Assembly: GCA_950097015.1 (NCBI GenBank)
Contig: CATNEN010000024.1
Location: 6,710,001-6,774,000 of the forward strand
Length of the DNA: 64,000 nucleotides
Reading direction: 5' to 3'
Source: Macrostomum hystrix
Taxonomy: Eukaryota > Platyhelminthes > Macrostomidae
In this document: positions 11,401-23,157 of the stretch, one piece after another
Position numbering within the stretch: the first letter of the stretch is position 1
Layout of the letters: each line of letters begins with the position of its first letter
Translations under genes and position numbers: made by a program
Notes under the pieces: generated by a model
Seen by the model: the letters and a program-made list of their open reading frames with translations, nothing else
Databases searched by the model: none
What the model was told of the DNA's origin: nothing

Positions 11401-12456
11401 CCAGAAATCATTTTCTTGCTTCCAACACTCCAGTCTTTTTTGCTAACATATTTTCCAACACTTTTTGCTTTTTGTGTAACTAAACAAGTTTAACAAGTGT
11501 TATAACAAAGTTGTCAGTTAGTCAGTTAGTCAGCACCTACATTAACTCCATAATGACAAACCCAGTATAGTATGTTTCTAAAGGCATCATCTTTCCCATG
11601 CATGCAGTGCCACATAATCTCCTGGATGTAGCTCTCAAATAATGTGTTCAATGTCCTAAGGTCAAGGAAGGAAGGAAGTATCATTTATATACCTAAAAAT
11701 GTTGTATTTTAGTGAAAAGTAACTTGACAATCAAATATATATTAAGTACCCTTTTTTGTGCTGTAACTACTGCTAAAGCAAAGTAAAGCTAAATATACAA
11801 TATTGCTATATTGGAAAAGTTTTTTCCCACTCTAAGTTATTTTGACTGTTGTTTATTGGATTTTTATAGTGTGGTCAAAAGTCAAAAGTCAAAATATTTT
11901 AATAGGAAATTAAACTGAGTTTTCAAATAGAGAAATTAGTCAAAATAATCTTAGAAAGCCTTTATTGCTAGTCCACATATTATTCTTTAGTTTGTAAATC
12001 TGTTTTTTATATATAGTGCCTTAAATATTTGAGATCTTGTTGCTTCTTTCAATTAATTTAGCTATAGAATTTTTGTGTGATGATGTTAGATTTTTTCTTA
12101 TATTACAATATTAATGTGTATATAGATCTATTCAAAGTATTGTTAAATAACAGTGTTGGTAATGCCATTGTTGTTATTAAGCATAGACAAAAGCTGTCTC
12201 GGTAATGTAAACTTGACTTGCCTAAACAATCCCTCTGGTGTCAATAATTTAGGATGTTCGAGATATGTATCTGACTAGTATAGCCTGTATAGGATATAGC
12301 ATTTGGTATAATAGCTTGCAATTATTCCTGGTCTAGGCTGCTGGCTAAAATTCTATGCTTAATTTTTTTTCAATTTTTCAATTTTTCATTTCACTAAAAT
12401 AAATTTTCCCACTTTCAGTTGCTGATTCAATCACTATTAAGGCAGCAGCATTAATC
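11401..12456. other. AT-rich upstream region of the phosphatase gene
   Basis: Low-GC sequence without a coding frame or repeat array. A strong acceptor-like tract (TTTTCCCACTTTCAG) ends about 40 bp before the ATG at 12457. A 5' untranslated exon or trans-splice acceptor is therefore possible. No promoter element can be assigned. Confidence 0.5.
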
Positions 12457-15400
12457 ATGCTGAAACGACTATCAAGTGCTTTTAAGGCTAACCTGATTGA
12501 TGGCTCCAGTGTTAATAACAGTCAGCAGCAGCAGCCGCGCCGGTCTGCGTCCTCGGGCAGTCCAGAAAATAATAAGCTGCGGCCGCGCTTCGCCTACTGC
12601 CGCCCGGACCTTCTTGGCCTGGCGCTTGACGGCGACGATGTGCGAAGCCTCGCCGCTGATTGCGTCAGCCGTCCTGTGCTGGTGGCCGGCGACCGAATGC
12701 CTCTGCCGGGATTCGCCGGCTATGCAGAGTTAGAAATGGCATATTTTAATGTCCTTGCTTGCATTTGTGTCTTGGTTATTATCAAACTGAAGCTATAGAG
12801 AGGTTGTAGCCTTCTGGTTAGGGCGTCGGACTTACAAATTGAAGGTCGGAGGTTCGATTCCCGAATCCACTGGAACAATTTGTCTCCTTTAGCAAGGCAC
12901 TTAACTCTGCATTGGTTCAGTTCACCCAGCTGTTAAATGGGTATCAGCATTAGCTGGGGTCCTACCGGTCCATGGACTCAAAAGCTGTACACAGTCTTTG
13001 GATGCGCCGCGTAATAGCTGCGGCTGTGCTGTCGGCTGCACATCTGGTCCAATTGTGGCAGGTGTATAATCAACTATAAATTATAAAAGCTATAGAATGA
13101 TGCATTAAAACTAAAAATAGACACCCACTAGCAAGTGTTTAAAGTCGAGCTCCTGGTGTATTTTAATTTAAAACAGGACCATCAACGGCGGCAAGACCCA
13201 GGTGAACGAAGATCAGAGCCAGGCCTGCCAGTTTCTTCTACGCCCCACTGCTCCGAATGGCGATCGGGCTGATGCCTTGCCTGACATTCTCTACGGAGCC
13301 GACTGCGTGTCCACGGCTGAGCAGTACACAGCTGTGAGTCTATCTTCTGTTGAATTGGTTTCGAATTGACCGCTCAGATTGTTAATCTGTCTGAATTGAC
13401 CGCTCAGATTGTTAATCTGTCTGAATTGACCGCTCAGATTGTTAATCTGTCTGAATTGACCGCTCAGATTGTTAATCTGTCTGAATTGACCGCTCAGATT
13501 GTTAATCTGTCTGAATTGACCGCTCAGATTGTTAATCTGTCTGAATTGACCGCTCACGTTATTAATCTTCCTAAATTGACTGTCAGGATTATTAATTTTT
13601 AATGTTTGACTTTCTAAATTGACAGTTTAGATTAGTTATTTTCTGAATTGACTGATCCTCGTTTCCAATTCTATTGGAATCATCCTTAATTAGCTGTCAA
13701 CGGCTTTTTGTCAACCCGCAGCTCCTTAGGGCCTCGCCAAACTGCATGCTGGCCACTTACTTCGCCATGTTCGATGGGCACGCTGGCGACGGAGCGGCAA
13801 CCTATGCTAGGCAGCTGTTGCAGCTGCATGTCAGGGTTAGTCAGATTCAGTTTTGGCCAATCAATTTTTTGACAGCTGTAATTCGCTGATTATGAATATG
13901 TAATTTTGCTTTTAGGAGAAGCTAATGCAAGTCTACCCTTTGCTAACAATGCCTGGGGCCAAGAATACAAATGAGCATAGTGAGGCAGCAACAGCCTCAT
14001 CATCATTGTCAGAACCTGCGGCAGTGTTTCAGCAGCCTGGCAGTTTGAATGTCAGTTTCGATGAGTTAGTCATTGGAGCACTGGAGTCTGCTTTCATTGG
14101 TCTGGTGAGTTTTCTAATCGTCTGGACCCTCCGATCGATACCCACTAAACCCTCCGATCGATACCCACTAAACCCTCCGATCGACACCCACTAAACCCTC
14201 CGATCGATACCCACTAAACCCTCCGATCGCTAGCCACTAAACCCTCCGATCGCTAGCCACTAAACCCTCCGATCGCTAGCCACTAAACCCTCCGATCGCT
14301 AACCACTTAACCCTCCGATCGATACCCACTAAACCCTCCGATCGATACCCACTAAACCCTCCGATCGACACCCACTAAACCCTCCGATCGATACCCACTA
14401 AACCCTCCGATCGCTAGCCACTAAACCCTCCGATCGCTAGCCACTAAACCCTCCGATCGCTAGCCACTAAACCCTCCGATCGCTAACCACTTAACCCTCC
14501 GATCGATACCCACTAAACCCTCCGATCGATACCCACTAAACCCTCCGATCGATACCCACTAAACCCTCCGATCGCTAGCCACTAAACCCTCCGATCGCTA
14601 GCCACTAAACCCTCCGATCGCTAACCACTTAACCCTCCGATCAATACCCACTAAACCCTCCGATCAATACCCACTAAACCCTCCGATCGATACCCACTAA
14701 ACCCTCCGATCGATACCCACTAAACCCTCCGATCGATACCCACTAAACCCTCCGATCGCTAGCCACTAAACCCTCCGATCGATACCCACTAAACCCTCCG
14801 ATCGATACCCACTAAACCCTCCGATCGCTAACCACTAAACCCTCCGATCGATACCCACTAAACCCTCCGATCGATACCCACTAAACCCTCCGATCGCTAG
14901 CCACTAAACCCTCCGATCGCTAACCACTAAACCCTCCGATCGCTAACCACTAAACCCTCCGATCAATACCCACTAAACCCTCCGATCGCTAGCCACTATA
15001 CCCTCCGATCGTTACTCTCTAAACAGTCTTATTAACAATCTCGTTCCTTATGATCGATACCTTGAATGTTGCTATATATGCCCATAAACCCAGTTTTAAC
15101 TACCCCAGCTGCACCCTAGTACTATATACGCCATAAAAATAGTCACCGGCAGATTAAAACCATCTGAAACCTCTGTGCAGGACGATCAAATCTGTCGCGA
15201 GAGAAGCACCTACCGCATTACGGGCGGCTGCACAGCGCTTGTGCTACTGTTTCTTACTGATAGACTCTACATTGCTAATGCCGGCGACACTCGGTGAGCT
15301 ATCAAATCACCGTATGGTCCTCCCAATCATCTTAACTGAAGCCCCTCTATCACCCTCCAAAACCTCTCTCTCCCCTTTCACACCTCTTCTTCCCCCTCGA

Positions 15401-18400
15401 ATACCTCTTTTTTCCCCTTCCAGACCTCTTCTTCCCCCCTCGAACACCTCTTCTTTAACCTTCGAGACCTCTTCTTCCCCCTCGAACACCTCTTCTTTCC
15501 CCTTCCAGACCTCTTCTTCCCCCTCGATCACCTCTACTTCTCCCTTCCACACCTCTCTTCTTCCTCATTCCCTCACTCTTCTCCCCGCCCCTTCCCCTCT
15601 CCTTCCCGGGTTGTATCGCTCTTCTATCTCCTAATGCACTAATATAAAATCGCATGGCTTCTCCCGCTCATCATTCAGTGCGGTTCTCTGCCGTCGCAGC
15701 GGCCAAGCGGAGCCCCTGTCCACCGACCTGACTCCTTTCAACGACAGAGAGCGCCTGCAGATGATTGCGGCACACCACTCGGAGCTGCTGCATCGCGAAT
15801 TCTGCCCGCTGCAGTTCGCCCGCCGGCTGGGCAAGAAGGATCTAGGCGAGAAGGCGCTGTGCCGCCATGGCCGCATGCAGGGCTGGTGAGTGGCAGTCGC
15901 TGGCAATATGCTCAAGCACAATTATACCATTTTGTACAATCGCTTGTATTAATGCTGTGAGGTAGATTGTTTCATTTAATCTCCGTGTAGAAACGCTAAT
16001 TTCCTTTATAAACTATAAACTCCCAAGGTTTCACTAGAAATTTCAGCTATTTCCAAATTGAAAATCCGAGGATTTCCCTCTACAAATTTCAGGGATTTCC
16101 CTCAAGAAATTACGAATATTTCCCTCTAAACATTCTCGGGATTTTGCTCTAGAAATTTCAGGGATTTCCCTCTAGTACTCGTAATTCCGAGGATTTTGCT
16201 CTAGAAATTCCGAGGATTTTGCTCTAGAAATTCCGAGGATTTCCCACTAGAAATTCCGGGGATTTCCTACTAGAAATTCCGGGGATTTCCTACTAGAAAT
16301 TCCGGGGATTTCCTACTAGAAATTCTGGGTATTTCCCTTTAGAATTATCGGGGATTTCCCTCTAGAAATTCTGGGGACTTCCCTCTAGTAATTGCTCTAG
16401 AAATTTCGAGGATTTTCCTCTGGAAACTCCGAGAATTTCCCTCTAGAAATTCCGGAAATTTCCCTCTAGTAATTTCAGGGATTTCCCTCTAGTAATTTCA
16501 GGGATTTCCCTCTAGCAATTCCGATGATTTTCCTCTAGAAATTTCGACGATTTTCCTCTAGAAATTCCTAGGATTTTCCTCTAGAAATTCCGAGGATTTC
16601 CCTCTAGAAATTCCGAGGATTTTACTCTAGAAATTCTGGGGATTTCCCTCTAGAAATTCCGAGGATTTCCCACTAGAAATTCCAATAATTTCCCTCTAGT
16701 AATACAGACGATTTTACTCTAGAAATTTCGAGGATTTTTCTCTAGAAATTCTGGGGATTTCCCTCTATAAATTCCGAGGATTTTACTCTAGAAATTCCGA
16801 GGATTTCCCACTAGAAATTCCAAGAATTTCCCACTAGAAATTCCGGGGATTTCCTACTAGAAATTCTGGGTACTTCCCTCTAGAAATTCCAAAAATTTTC
16901 CTACTAAAACTTCGGGGATTTTTTAGTAAAATTCCGGATATTTCCCAATATTCTAGGGATTTACAATTTGTTCCATCGATTTCAAAGTAGAAAATCTGGG
17001 GATTCAACTACTTCAGTGCCGAAATCGCCTATTATTGATTTCTTAAGACTCGCTTAATAAGACGTCAGTAGTCTCATCTTTGCTATTTTCTCTCTAATAA
17101 AGGTTATGGCATTTTTTAAAATTCTTATTGTGGAATGAATTGATTGTGACACATTTATCTCCAGGTTTTACAAAACCGTCACCGATGACGATCTGCTCTT
17201 TCCTTTAATAGTCGGCGACGAGAAGAAGGTAAGGCAGTGTTAACTGTTAAACTATTTCGGTCAGTTGTTGTCAAAGCATAGTGAATGTCGCGTTCCCGCA
17301 GTCTCGCCTACTTGCCACTATCGGCGTGGCCAGAGGCTTCGGCGATCACGACCTGCGAGTGTTCGATTCCAAAATCCAAGTCAAGCCCTTTCTCAGCTGC
17401 GTGCCCCAGGTGAGGGTGCTGAGCACTGGCGACTATCTCAGTTTAAATCACGGCTCAGCTAGCGAGGACGGCTGCGAAGATGTCGTTGTCATGGCAACAG
17501 ACGGCCTGTGGGACGTGCTCAGCAGCGAGTCCGTAGCTCGAACTGTGCAGACCTGTCTGCGCCAGGCGAGAGGTGGCGCGGCTGCTGCCAACTGGTACGA
17601 TCCCTTTGAGAGGGAGAAGAAGAGACTGGGAGAGAGGGAAAGGGACTGGAAGAGAGGGAAAGGGACTGGGAGAGAGGGAAAGATACTGGGAGAGAGGGAA
17701 AGGGACTGGGAGAGAGGGAAAGAGACTGGGAGAGAGGGAAAGAGACTGGGAGAGAGGGAAAGATACTGGGAGAGAGGGAAAGAGACTGGGAGAGAGGGAA
17801 AGATACTGGGAGAGAGGGAAAGGGACTGGGAGAGATGGAAAGATACTGGGAGAGAGGGAAAGGGACTGGGAGAGAGGGAAAGATACTGGGAGAGAGGGAA
17901 AGATACTGGGAGAGAGGGAAAGGGACTGGGAGAGAGGGAAAGAGACTGGGAGAGAGGGAAAGATACTGGGAGAGAGGGAAAGGGACTGGGAGAGATGGAA
18001 AGATACTGGGAGAGAGGGAAAGGGACTGGGAGAGAGGGAAAGAGACTGGGAGAGAGGGAAAGATACTGGGAGAGAGGGAAAGGGACTGGGAGAGATGGAA
18101 AGATACTGGGAGAGAGGGAAAGGGACTGGGAGAGAGGGAAAGATACTGGGAGAGAGGGAAAGGGACTGGGAGAGAGGGAAAGGGACTGGGAGAGAGGGAA
18201 AGGGACTGGGAGAGAGGGAAAGGGACTGGGAGAGAGGGAAAAGGACTGACGACACATGTGGTTAGTAGGGTAGGGAGAACATATCTGGAAGGTTGTGAGG
18301 ACATATAATATCAGTTTATTGTGTATTTTCTTTGAAAGTATTGCCTTCTCATTTGTATTCTGAGAAGTGAGTACAGTATTTGAAAGTCACAACCGTTTTC

Positions 18401-18700
18401 TGTCTGTGCAGTTTGACAATCGTAGCTCAGGAGCTTGTCGGAGCAGCGCGCGGCGCCTGGCAGAAACCGGAGCGACCTGCAGGAGCTAGCGGCGGTGGCG
18501 GCGGCGGTGGAAGCTGGCGACTTCCCGATGGCAGTCAGGCCTCTGTAGACGATATCTCCTGCTTTGTCGTACCCCTGGCCCTGCACAATCGCTTGGTATC
18601 GTCGGCGACCAATTCGGTTGTTAAAGATCCGATTCAGCTGGATACTAGCGTGCCGGATAGCCAGTTCGAACTATCTGCAGCTCAGCAGTCCTCATTGTGA
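12457..18700 (+). CDS. PPM1H: PPM1H/J/M-type PP2C serine/threonine phosphatase, nine exons
   Basis: Coding exons: 12457-12728, 13177-13333, 13722-13835, 13916-14104, 15181-15293, 15700-15885, 17165-17228, 17302-17594, 18412-18700. All have GT-AG introns with matching phases, giving 558 residues (human PPM1H is about 514). The family catalyses Mg/Mn-dependent phosphoserine/threonine removal. Visible signatures are GYAE (about 88-91), NEDQSQAC (100-107), metal-binding FDGHAG (160-165), VIGALESAF, GGCTAL, NAGDTR (277-282), ATIGVARGFGDHD (370-382), ATDGLWDVLS (429-438) and DDIS (509-512). The order and spacing match PPM1H rather than other PP2Cs. The start MLKRLSSAF resembles the PPM1H N-terminus. 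The exon 8 donor (TG/GTACGA) is weak but is the only one that keeps frame into TIVAQELV. Five introns hold private tandem arrays. Confidence 0.92.
12800..13087 (+). mobile_element. tRNA-derived SINE in intron 1 of the phosphatase gene
   Basis: A tRNA-like head has an A-box-like TTCTGGTTAGGGCGTCGG and a B-box GGTTCGATTCC. A central domain with AGCAAGGCACTTAACTC and CACCCAGCTGTTAAATGGG follows, which resembles a conserved core seen in several metazoan SINE superfamilies. The tail is a short AT-rich ATAAATTATAAA. A 9-bp target duplication AGCTATAGA flanks it (12791-12799 and 13088-13096). Sense orientation in the intron. Confidence 0.85.
13366..13562. repeat. 30-bp minisatellite in intron 2 of the phosphatase gene
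   Basis: Six nearly perfect copies of a 30-bp unit containing GAATTGACCGCTCAG and TTAATCTGTCT, followed by decayed copies to about 13650. The array starts about 30 bp after the exon 2 donor. Confidence 0.95.
14125..15012. repeat. 23-bp minisatellite in intron 4 of the phosphatase gene
   Basis: About 38 copies of a 23-bp unit (ACCCTCCGATCG, then ATACCCACTAA or CTAGCCACTAA). The variants are arranged in recurring blocks, which shows higher-order duplication. The first unit begins 20 bp after the exon 4 GTGAGT donor. Confidence 0.95.
15340..15600. repeat. Pyrimidine-rich repeat in intron 5
   Basis: Imperfect repeats of CCTCTTCTTCCCCCTCGAAC type with extreme C+T bias on the plus strand, starting about 45 bp after the exon 5 donor. 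Frames here are low-complexity artefacts. Confidence 0.8.
16021..16960. repeat. 23-bp minisatellite in intron 6
   Basis: About 40 divergent copies of a 23-bp unit (GAAATTCCGAGGATTT, then CCCTCTA). Divergence between units is higher than in neighbouring arrays, which suggests greater age. It starts about 135 bp after the exon 6 donor. Confidence 0.9.
17615..18246. repeat. 20-bp purine-rich minisatellite in intron 8
   Basis: About 31 copies of GACTGGGAGAGAGGGAAAGG with A/G/T variants at two positions. It starts about 20 bp after the predicted exon 8 donor. The plus strand is almost entirely purine and contains no GT until about 18256, so no splice donor exists inside the array. Frames on both strands stay open through it. 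Confidence 0.95.
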
Positions 18701-18734
18701 TTGTAGTCATATCCAGATGGAGACTCAGCGTGCT

Positions 18735-20117
18735 CAACTGCTAATCCAGAGAGTGACAGTTCCCAACTGCTAATCCAGAGAGGGTGACAATGTCCAACTG
18801 CTAATCCAGAGGATGACAATTCACAACTGCTAATCCAGAGGGAGACAATTCTCAACTGCTAATCCAGAGGATGACAATTCCCAACTGCTAATCCAGAGAG
18901 GATGACAATTCCCAACTGCTAATCCAGAGGGTGACAATTCCCAACTGCTAATCCAGAGAGGATGAAAATTCCCAACTGCTAATCCAGAGAGGATGAAAAT
19001 TCCCAACTGCTAATCCAGAGAGGATGAAAATTCCCAACTGCTAATCCAGAGAGGATGAAAATTCCCAACTGCTAATCCAGAGAGGGTGACAATTCCCAAC
19101 TGCTAATCCAGAGAGGATGACAATTCCCAACTGCTAATCCAGAGGGTGACAATTCCCAACTGCTAATCCAGAGAGGATGAAAATTCCCAACTGCTAATCC
19201 AGAGAGGATGAAAATTCCCAACTGCTAATCCAGAGAGGATGAAAATTCCCAACTGCTAATCCAGAGAGGATGAAAATTCCCAACTGCTAATCCAGAGAGG
19301 CTGACAATTCCCAACTGCTAATCCAGAGAGGATGAAAATTCCCAACTGCTAATCCAGAGAGGATGACAATTCCCAACTGCTAATCCAGAGAGGATGACAA
19401 TTCCCAACTGCTAATCCAGAGAGGATGACAATTCCCAACTGCTAATTCAGAGAGGATGACAATTCCCAACTGCTAATCCAGAGAGGATGAAAATTCCCAA
19501 CTGCTAATCCAGAGAGGATGACAATTCCCAACTGCTAATCCAGAGGGTGACAATTCCCAACTGCTAATCCAGAGGGTGACAATTCCCAACTGCTAATCCA
19601 GAGGATGAAAATTCCCAACTGCTAATCCAGAGAGGATGAAAATTCCCAACTGCTAATCCAGAGAGGATGACAATTCCCAACTGCTAATCCAGAGGGTGAC
19701 AATTCCCAACTGCTAATCCAGAGGGTGACAATTCCCAACTGCTAATCCAGAGGGTGACAATTCCCAACTGCTAATCCAGAGGGTGACAATTCCCAACTGC
19801 TAATCCAGAGGGTGACAATTCCCAACTGCTAATCCAGAGAGGATGAAAATTCCCAACTGCTAATCCAGAGAGGATGAAAATTCCCAACTGCTAATCTAGA
19901 GAGGATGACAATTCCCAACTGCTAATCCAGAGAGGATGAAAATTCCCAACTGCTAATCCAGAGAGGATGACAATTCCCAACTGCTAATCCAGAGAGGATG
20001 AAAATTCCCAACTGCTAATCCAGAGAGGATGACAATTCCCAACTGCTAATCCAGAGAGGATGACAATTCCCAACTGCTAATCCAGAGAGGATGACAATTC
20101 CCAACTGCTAATCCAGT
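18735..20117. repeat. 29-31-bp minisatellite in the 3' flank of the phosphatase gene
   Basis: About 46 copies of a unit containing CCCAACTGCTAATCCAGAG, in 29-bp (GGGTGACAATT) and 31-bp (AGGATGACAATT) forms. It starts about 35 bp after the stop codon at 18700. No AATAAA lies between the stop and the array, so the array may be in the 3' UTR. Confidence 0.95.
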
Positions 20118-20854
20118 TGGTATTAAGTTTGTTTCTCGTGTTGCTATGTTTGTTTACCCCAGTTAATTATATCGATATTGGTTCATTTGGTTTGCGAATG
20201 TATGGTGATTTCCGTTGCACACAGCACGCAAATTCATTCCCGCTCTAAGCAGACAAGGTCAGGACAATGTGACCGAGCTTCCCTAACCATCCGTGATCTT
20301 ACTGTGCCGTCTGTTTTTTTGCTGCTTTTTCCAAGTCGCACCATATCGCGCAATCGGTATTTGCTACTCAAGTTGGTTGGCATTCTTATTGCGCACTAAT
20401 TATTCCTCTGTTTATCGTCAGTTTTTTTAATTGGCCAACTTTTGCTGCTGCCAAATCACCTCAAAACATTAAGATTAAACAAAAGACCCTACGTTTAAGA
20501 ATTTATATTAAAAAGTATACAGATTTTATCAATGTTTTTTAGCTTTAACTGCTTGCAAAAAAGTGCATACCCACCAACGTTAAGTTACTTATTTTAAATG
20601 CGTTTTATTGCATTATTTCACTAATCTGTGATGCAATAATGCTTGTTTATTTGCTTGTTTTCGCACAATGCGACTAACTTCTGTTTGTGTTTCTTGTTGA
20701 ACAACTTCGCACTCTAAATAAAAGCGTGTTTCCGTGGTTCTCCTGTGATTATGCTTGCTTTTGTTACTTTTTAGTATTTCAAATGCGTTTTTGTCTGCTA
20801 TATATTTTAAAGAGAAGCACACTGGTTAATTAGAGCGTTCACACAAGGGGATTC
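20118..20854. other. AT-rich intergenic sequence
   Basis: No conserved frame or repeat is seen. An AATAAA at about 20716 could serve as a distal plus-strand poly(A) signal, but this is only a word match. Confidence 0.45.
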
Positions 20855-21390
20855 AGTGGAATGAGGTGGGTGTCAGGATAATGAGGAGGGCGTCAGGGAG
20901 TGAGGTAGGCGTGAGAATAGTAGACTTCAGTGACGTGAGGTGGGTATCAGAGGAGTGGGGTGGTTATCAGAGTAGTGAGGTGGGCATTAAAGTAGTGGAG
21001 TGGGCATCAAAGGAGTGGAGTGGGCATCAAAGGAGTGAGGTGGGTATCAAAGTAGTGGAGTGGGCATCAAAGGAGTGGAGTGGGCATCAAAGGAGTGGAG
21101 TGGGCATCAAAGGAGTGAGGTGGGTATCAGAGGAGTGAGGTGGATATCAGAGGAGTGAGGTGGGTATCAGAGGAGTGAGGTGGGTATCAGAGAAGAGAGG
21201 TGGGTATCAAAGGAGTGGAGTGGGTATCAAAGGAGTGAGGTGGGTATCAGAGGAGTGAGGTGGGTATCAGAGGAGTGAGGTGGGTATCAGAGAAGTGAGG
21301 TGGGTATCAGAGGAGTGAGGTGGGCATCAAAGGAGTGGAGTCGGTATCAAAGGAGTGAGGTGGGTATCAGAGTAGTGAGGTTGGCGTCAA
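20855..21390. repeat. 20-bp minisatellite upstream of EMC6
   Basis: About 26 copies of GAGTGAGGTGGGTATCAGAG and variants (GCATCAAAG). It lies just upstream of the EMC6 coding exon, in its promoter or in a 5' UTR intron. Confidence 0.93.
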
Positions 21391-21450
21391 ATGTTTGGTT
21401 AGGTATCGAGCGTTGCAAAGTCCAGTTTTAACCCACCCACCCTTACAGCC

Positions 21451-21879
21451 ATGGACCCGTCAGGAACCTACTCGCCGCCAGTCGCTGAAGCAGCCAGGCG
21501 GTCCGGCCACCAGCAGCAGGGCGGCCCATCGCAGGCAGGCGGTGCCTCAGCCGCCTCCCAAAATCTGGCCGGCGCCGGCGGAGCGCTAAACGGCGCGGCC
21601 CTGCAGCACAACGCATTCCTGCTGACCTACTGTCGCACTGCCCTGGCTGCTGTGTCCGGCTGTACGGCTGGCATTCTCGGCCTGACCGCACTGCTAGGCT
21701 TTGCTTTTTACATCCTAGCTAGCGGCTACCTGTCCTGCCTGCTGCTGGCCAAGACTGGCCGATCCAGGTGGCGCTACTTCCCGTCCGCCTGGGCGCTGGC
21801 CTCCTCCGGAGTGATGGGCGAGCTAATCACCTACATCACGTTTTGGACTTTTCTATACGGCATGGTGCACGTGTACTGA
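21451..21879 (+). CDS. EMC6: ER membrane protein complex subunit 6 (EMC6)
   Basis: A single coding exon of 142 residues. EMC6 is a small core membrane subunit of the ER membrane protein complex, which inserts tail-anchored and multipass proteins. From about residue 50 the match is strong: [38 protein letters not shown], a charged loop, then [14 protein letters not shown] at the C-terminus, nearly identical to the human end. Hydrophobic segments are visible at about 60-98 and 122-142. The N-terminal about 50 residues are Ala/Gly/Gln/Ser-rich and make the protein about 30 residues longer than human EMC6 (110). CTTACAG ends two bases before the ATG, so a splice or trans-splice acceptor abuts the start. 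A shorter product from a later start is unlikely, because no other ATG precedes the core. Confidence 0.95.
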   Translation: MDPSGTYSPPVAEAARRSGHQQQGGPSQAGGASAASQNLAGAGGALNGAALQHNAFLLTYCRTALAAVSGCTAGILGLTALLGFAFYILASGYLSCLLLAKTGRSRWRYFPSAWALASSGVMGELITYITFWTFLYGMVHVY

Positions 21880-22042
21880 ACTGGGACGCTTAGTCTGTGT
21901 GGAGGTGGGGCACTACTGTACAATGGGCCGATTCATTTGATTCTTATAGCTGCGTTGCACTCTTGGGGTTTAGTTATTGTTTTTGTGTAGTCATCTTTTA
22001 AATTAAAAGTTTTTTGCATGTTCCTCTTAGAAAAAATTTAAC

Positions 22043-22048
22043 AATAAA
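22043..22048 (+). terminator. Candidate poly(A) signal of EMC6
   Basis: AATAAA occurs about 165 bp after the EMC6 stop, a suitable place for cleavage and polyadenylation. Confidence 0.5.
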
Positions 22049-23157
22049 AACAGTAATAATTATTTGTTTTAGCTGTGTTGGATTTTGGTAATAATGTGTT
22101 TCATAATCCCTTCTTGGTACCATGCACTAATGCACGCCTTGTACGTATGTTTCTTCATTCATTTCTGCGCATTCTTATCGCTAGTCGGTCAAAAATCGTT
22201 TGAACACTGAATGTTTCTAATTGGCTGGTGCAGATTTATTGTAGCCAAACCCTCCGACCAATGGGCGATTCGCAAGGGGTTAGAGAGATTTCAGTTTTCT
22301 GCCTAGCCCTTCCTGCTTGTTGATTGGCTGCGCAAATAGCCGAAGCTAGTTAAAAAATATATATTTGTCTAACCTCGCAAATTGCTGTCATTTCTTTCTA
22401 AATAGTTAGAGAGAAAATAATGAATTACAACCCAATCTTGTCATATTTGTGTTGGTGTTCGTCGTGTTTTTCATAGCTCATTGTTACCGGTATTTCTTAT
22501 TGAATTTAAAGTAAAATCAAACAACTGCAAAGCTTTGATAGTCGTTTGCATTCTATTCTGTTGAACATTGAACAACTGCAGTAAGAAATTGTGAATAGCA
22601 CTTGTTTGCAATTAATTTATTGGTTAAAAATGATAGTTTTTGCACTTTTAATTTGACATTTTTTGCCCCATCTGGGCTTGGAATGCGTTACTACAGTTGA
22701 TGAAAATCGCTTGACAAAGCATATTATATAGCATGATTATTAAGTTTATTGCACAGAATACTGAAGGCCTGGTTAACGCGATCGAACAAAAGCCAAGGCA
22801 TCGAAATTTTCTGCGTGGGAAAATTCCTCCCTATGTAGAAAGAAAATAACCGTAACCTCACCCTGGCCTGTATCTCCTCCCCTCTTCCCAACCCCAGATC
22901 CAATCCTGCCACACAGATGCGTATAGAAATGCATCACCGGGTGAGGCATTTTCGATACAGGAACAGTTCTAGAACTCGCTCCCGCTGGCCAATGAGGGCT
23001 GAATTAGATTCGTTTGTCCAGGTAGGTATAGGTAGGTGTACGCACACCAATACCTGTCCCATATAACTGCGGCCTGAAGTCAGTTCCTTGTGGACACATG
23101 ACAAGGCTCTTGTTCGAATAGTATCTATACAGTTGACGCAGATTCGACTAGTTTATC
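22049..23157. other. Intergenic sequence, nothing recognised
   Basis: Mixed AT-rich and unique sequence between EMC6 and the next gene. Small frames on either strand show no conserved motif or suitable splice context. Confidence 0.5.

Noticed and set aside
12800-12865. A functional tRNA gene
   Set aside because: A and B boxes are present but the acceptor and anticodon stems do not pair properly, and the sequence continues into a SINE core flanked by a target duplication.
14125-15012. Telomere-like repeats (TAAACCCT appears in each unit)
   Set aside because: The motif occurs once per 23-bp unit inside an intron and is not a pure short telomeric repeat.
17448-18304. Long Ser/Pro/Leu-rich frames on the minus strand
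   Set aside because: They are antisense translations of the 20-bp intronic array in the phosphatase gene.
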